DNA from: JBFELU01 sp041551965
GTDB taxonomy: Bacteria > Actinomycetota > Acidimicrobiia > Spongiisociales > UBA11373
Direction: 5' to 3'
DNA: 22,014 nt
NCBI GenBank assembly: GCA_041551965.1
Contig: JBFELU010000041.1
Coordinates: 1-22,014 of the forward strand
The position numbers and the translations under genes were made by a program. Under the pieces are notes generated by a model that worked only from the letters and a program-made list of their open reading frames with translations, was not told the origin of the DNA and did no database searches. How positions within the stretch are numbered: position 1 is the stretch's first letter; each line of letters begins with the position of its first letter. Shown here in pieces: positions 19,611 through 22,014 of the stretch.

Positions 19611-21380
19611 TCACCCGTCCCTTGAGGCCACGTACTCGTCTCGTAGCTCGAGCAGCGCTTGCGCCGCCTCGGGCGATGCGGTCCAGCTTCCATCCCAACA
19701 GTTGATTGCTTCCATCCCACAGCCGGGGGCGGAGAATGTCGATTCCCACACCTCGGGATGGGCTTGCTCCACCCATCGGACCATCTCGAGGACGAAGACG
19801 ACCTTGCCGGGATCTGTTGGCCACCACTGGAAAGAGGTCACCTGGCCATTGTCGACTGCAAGCTCCACCCTGGACAGGAAGCCGATGCCCACGGGACCCG
19901 AGAGGTCGTCTGGCACCGATACCGAACAGTCGATCAGGTCGGGAGCCGTCTTCTCGCAGGAGTAGTCGGCTTCGATCAGCCCGCCGAGGGCCATCCAAAA
20001 GCCCACCTCGTCGTACGCAGCCTCGGTGTGGGCCGGGGCCGCGTCATAGGTCGCGTCGGGGGTGAGGATCGCGAGGAAGACCTCGGGGTCGAGGGAGTTC
20101 CACGCTTCGAAGACACTGTCGGCCAACGCCGAGTCGAGTTCGTCGAGCTCACTGCCCCCCGCCGCAGTCTCTCCGGCCGAGGGGAGATCGATGGTGCGGC
20201 CGATCTCGCCGACGAGGAGCGTCCGAGTGCTCTGGTCGAAATGAATCGGCTCGATGAAGCCGGAGGCCTCGACACCCTCGAAGCCACCGGTCCCGGTCGT
20301 GATACTCCACTCGTTGGTGTCGGGCACGAGGTACATCGAGAAGCCGCTGCCGCTGTGTTCGCCGGACTCACAGTGGTATGAGCTGGAGAAGCCCGTCCAC
20401 TGGAAAGCATCATCAATGAGCGTCCCTCGTTCGCACCCGAGGGCGTCGGCACCTGCCGTGACCTCGAAGGTCCCTTCCGGAGGGGAAACCGTGGTCCGGA
20501 TCTCCACGAGGTTGTCGAGTGAAGTGCCGGTCGCCGGCAGCGCAGGCCATGCGCCGTCGGTTCCCTGGGCGAGCAACCAGTCGGCGACGTGACGGTCGAG
20601 GAACGCTGACCACACGATGGCGTGCCCGTGTCCATCCAGGATGTCGAACACGACCTCGCCGCCGCACTCACCCAGGGCGGCAACGATCCTCTCCGCGTCG
20701 GCAAGGGACACGATGGGGTCATCGCTGCCGTGGACGACGCGGGTCGGGATCCCGGCGATATCACACAGGTTCGGCGGCATGAGATCGGACTCCCATCGGC
20801 CCGCCATCGGGAGCAAAGCGGCCGGCAGGTCGGGCTCGGCGAGTGCGAGCTGCCACACTCCGATCCCGCCCAGGCTCCCCCCGGCGAAGTAGATGCGATC
20901 GCGATCGATGGCGAGGTCCTCGTCGACGTGATCGATGAGATCCACCAGATAGTCGGCCCAGCCCCCCCACGCCGCTTCGGCCGGAGCGGTCATGTCGGCG
21001 ACCGTGGCCAACGGCGCCACCATCACGAACCGATAGGGCAGCAGTTCGACCACTGCCGGCAGTCCGTCGGTCGCGGTGTCCTCGATGGTCTCGGGCCCGG
21101 GACCGCCATGGAGCCAGAGCACGAGCGGCCAGGACTCCTCAGCCGCGTAATCCGCCGGCACGTAGAGGAGGTACTCGCGGTCCACGACAGAGCCGTCCTC
21201 AGCTGTCCATGAGTACGTGAGGGCGTTGGTTCCGGACGGCACATCAGACGCCGCGCCCCCGGTGCCACCGTCATCGCCACCACCACACGCGGACACCAAC
21301 GCAATGAACATCACCAGCGAAACGCTTGTTCGAACGATCCCGGTCGAGGTCTTCGTCCAAAGGTCGCCAACTCCAGCCAA
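19611..21380 (-). CDS. Lipoprotein esterase (PHB-depolymerase/LpqC-like) with NTF2-like C-terminal domain
   Basis: A 589-residue exported protein. The signal segment TGIVRTSVSLVMFIALVSAC ends in a lipobox, giving lipidated Cys32 followed by GGGDDGG. Residues about 45-275 form an alpha/beta hydrolase: LWLHGGPGPE, nucleophile Ser169 in GGSLGG, acid Asp220 or Asp221 in HGSDDPIV, and His in DGHGHAIVW (about 251-253). Residues about 285-400 are a Cys-containing beta-rich region of unknown type. About 413-522 resemble an NTF2/SnoaL-like fold (DSVFEAWNSLDPEVFLAIL). Substrate unknown, probably an ester or polyester outside the cell. No ATG gives a usable signal peptide. TTG 21380 lies 9 bases after GGGGAGG and is preferred; TTG 21413 is the other option. 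Confidence 0.8.
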   Translation of the reverse strand: MAGVGDLWTKTSTGIVRTSVSLVMFIALVSACGGGDDGGTGGAASDVPSGTNALTYSWTAEDGSVVDREYLLYVPADYAAEESWPLVLWLHGGPGPETIEDTATDGLPAVVELLPYRFVMVAPLATVADMTAPAEAAWGGWADYLVDLIDHVDEDLAIDRDRIYFAGGSLGGIGVWQLALAEPDLPAALLPMAGRWESDLMPPNLCDIAGIPTRVVHGSDDPIVSLADAERIVAALGECGGEVVFDILDGHGHAIVWSAFLDRHVADWLLAQGTDGAWPALPATGTSLDNLVEIRTTVSPPEGTFEVTAGADALGCERGTLIDDAFQWTGFSSSYHCESGEHSGSGFSMYLVPDTNEWSITTGTGGFEGVEASGFIEPIHFDQSTRTLLVGEIGRTIDLPSAGETAAGGSELDELDSALADSVFEAWNSLDPEVFLAILTPDATYDAAPAHTEAAYDEVGFWMALGGLIEADYSCEKTAPDLIDCSVSVPDDLSGPVGIGFLSRVELAVDNGQVTSFQWWPTDPGKVVFVLEMVRWVEQAHPEVWESTFSAPGCGMEAINCWDGSWTASPEAAQALLELRDEYVASRDG

Positions 21381-21389
21381 GGCGCGCCA

Positions 21390-21396
21390 CCTCCCC
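21390..21396 (-). promoter_or_regulatory. Shine-Dalgarno GGGGAGG supporting a TTG start
   Basis: On the minus strand GGGGAGG lies 9 bases before TTG 21380, the best-supported start of the esterase lipoprotein. Confidence 0.5.
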
Positions 21397-21413
21397 GAGG
21401 GTCGCCAGGACAA

Positions 21414-21769
21414 CTGATGACTTCATCCTCCACGGCATAGCCTCGCGGGACAGGGTCATTGGTCACATCAGGCTTCACGCGGCCACACCTACTCCACGCA
21501 AGCACCATGCGCCCGCAGTCCGCCCCAAAGCTTCTGCGTGGCGGTGCGTTCACCGCCTCAGGCAACCCGACGGTCGGGTGGGCCGGTGCTGCGAAATGGC
21601 ACCAGAAGGATGGAGGACGACCGCGTCGGTGCCGGCGGTCAGGACACGCATGGGCACCCTGGGTATGGTCGCTCGGAGCTCCTGATCGTTCAGTGCCGTT
21701 CTGTTGACGTTTTGCAACGCCGGCCCAAGCAAGAAGCGCTTCCCCACCCCAGGCGGAGAAGAGATCGCG
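21414..21769. other. Gene-free stretch with three hairpins
   Basis: No credible coding sequence on either strand: the short open frames have poor codon patterns and no ribosome sites. Three inverted repeats stand out. The first has 7 pairs around CGTT (21540-21546 with 21551-21557). The second has 6 pairs around CGG (21565-21570 with 21574-21579). The third has 6 pairs around a 10-base loop (21619-21624 with 21635-21640). A TTGACG near 21706 resembles a -35 but has no -10 at the right distance. The stretch separates two divergently transcribed lipoprotein genes and may hold their regulation or a small RNA. Confidence 0.4.
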
Positions 21770-21775
21770 TAGGGT
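21770..21775 (+). promoter_or_regulatory. Candidate -10 element TAGGGT before the last lipoprotein
   Basis: TAGGGT is identical to the hexamer before the lipoprotein at 11368. Here it ends 35 bases before ATG 21811, giving a leader of about 28 bases that includes a GGGGGA ribosome site at 21801-21806. Confidence 0.35.
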
Positions 21776-21810
21776 TCACTCCAAGCGGGGTCCAGCAATG
21801 GGGGGATGCG

Positions 21811-22014
21811 ATGCACAGGTTGATCGCATTGATCGGTTGTCTTGTTCTGGCGATCTCGGCGGCGGCTTGTGGAGGCGATGACACCTCCACCGAAGCCGCC
21901 CCGACCACCGAGACCACAGTTCCCCTTGCTTCCACCACAACGACCACGGCTGCCACAGCCACTTCGCCGCCGACAACGACGACGACAACGACCCTCCCTC
22001 CGACAACCACAACG
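21811..22014 (+). CDS. Thr-rich lipoprotein, N-terminal 68 residues
   Basis: A frame from ATG 21811 runs to the window edge without a stop (68 codons). MHRLIALIGCLVLAISAAAC is a textbook lipoprotein signal peptide with lipidated Cys20, followed by GGDD, as in the esterase next door. From residue 24 the sequence is almost only Thr, Ala, Pro and Ser, with runs of Thr encoded by mixed ACN codons. This is a cell-wall-spanning linker of the kind that precedes a folded exported domain. That domain lies beyond the window, so the function is unknown. GGGGGA ends 4 bases before the ATG. Out-of-frame ATGs at 21798 and 21806 are rejected because only this frame gives a signal peptide. Confidence 0.8.
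   Translation, partial: MHRLIALIGCLVLAISAAACGGDDTSTEAAPTTETTVPLASTTTTTAATATSPPTTTTTTTLPPTTTT
21934..22014 (+). repeat. Low-complexity ACN codon tract encoding poly-Thr
   Basis: An imperfect triplet repeat dominated by ACA, ACG and ACC. It encodes the Thr-rich linker of the terminal lipoprotein and may vary in length between strains. Confidence 0.6.

Noticed and set aside
21706..21711. TTGACG as a -35 element
   Set aside because: No TAnnnT-like hexamer occurs 16-19 bases downstream.

Overview
The window looks like chromosome from a high-GC actinobacterium. Its content is conserved housekeeping and cell-envelope genes rather than a mobile island. Four things point there: strong G/C preference at third codon positions; an FbiD/CofC-type guanylyltransferase of coenzyme F420 synthesis; the order FAH hydrolase - gltX - tRNA-Gln - tRNA-Glu, familiar from Actinobacteria; and an actinobacterial-style VanW protein with Cys-Cys pairs. 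Acidimicrobiia or a neighbouring deep actinobacterial class is my inference, since there is no rRNA here. I saw no insertion sequence, integrase, CRISPR array or phage gene.

Layout. Positions 1-1582 (minus) hold two overlapping dynamin-like GTPase genes, the second cut by the window edge. They diverge from a coiled-coil protein with a PD-(D/E)XK nuclease-like domain (1644-2915). Next come an HD-GYP protein (2995-3666), a RecB/Cas4-like single-domain nuclease with four putative Fe-S cysteines (3673-4458, minus) and a membrane-anchored VanW/G5/PASTA-like envelope protein (4526-6565). Pyruvate kinase and a small conserved-looking protein (8312-6562, minus) diverge from fbiD and a 98-residue unknown (8366-9265). 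An orphan MalK/UgpC-type ABC ATPase (10482-9262, minus) diverges from a short-chain dehydrogenase (10561-11268). Two translationally coupled lipoproteins follow (11368-12704).

A long minus-strand cluster runs from an S9 peptidase (18190) through an unknown protein, a hotdog thioesterase, an FAH-family hydrolase and gltX to tRNA-Gln(CUG) and tRNA-Glu(CUC) at 12802. Four of its protein genes overlap by 1-4 bases. GluRS beside exactly these two tRNAs fits the transamidation route to Gln-tRNA. Diverging from the peptidase is pgpA (18236-18682), then a chloramphenicol-acetyltransferase-like gene (18857-19507). A lipoprotein esterase with an NTF2-like tail (21380-19611, minus), a roughly 400-base intergenic stretch rich in hairpins, and the start of a Thr-rich lipoprotein (21811 to the edge) close the window.

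The most striking signal not tied to a gene family is in the start regions. Many first genes have a TAnnnT hexamer ending only 6-8 bases before the start codon and no Shine-Dalgarno, which predicts leaderless mRNAs. Other genes have classic purine-rich ribosome sites. Several divergent pairs place two such hexamers back to back with room for only one polymerase. No clearly new defence system or similar was proven. The divergent GTPase pair and PD-(D/E)XK coiled-coil protein are the best candidate for an undescribed functional unit.
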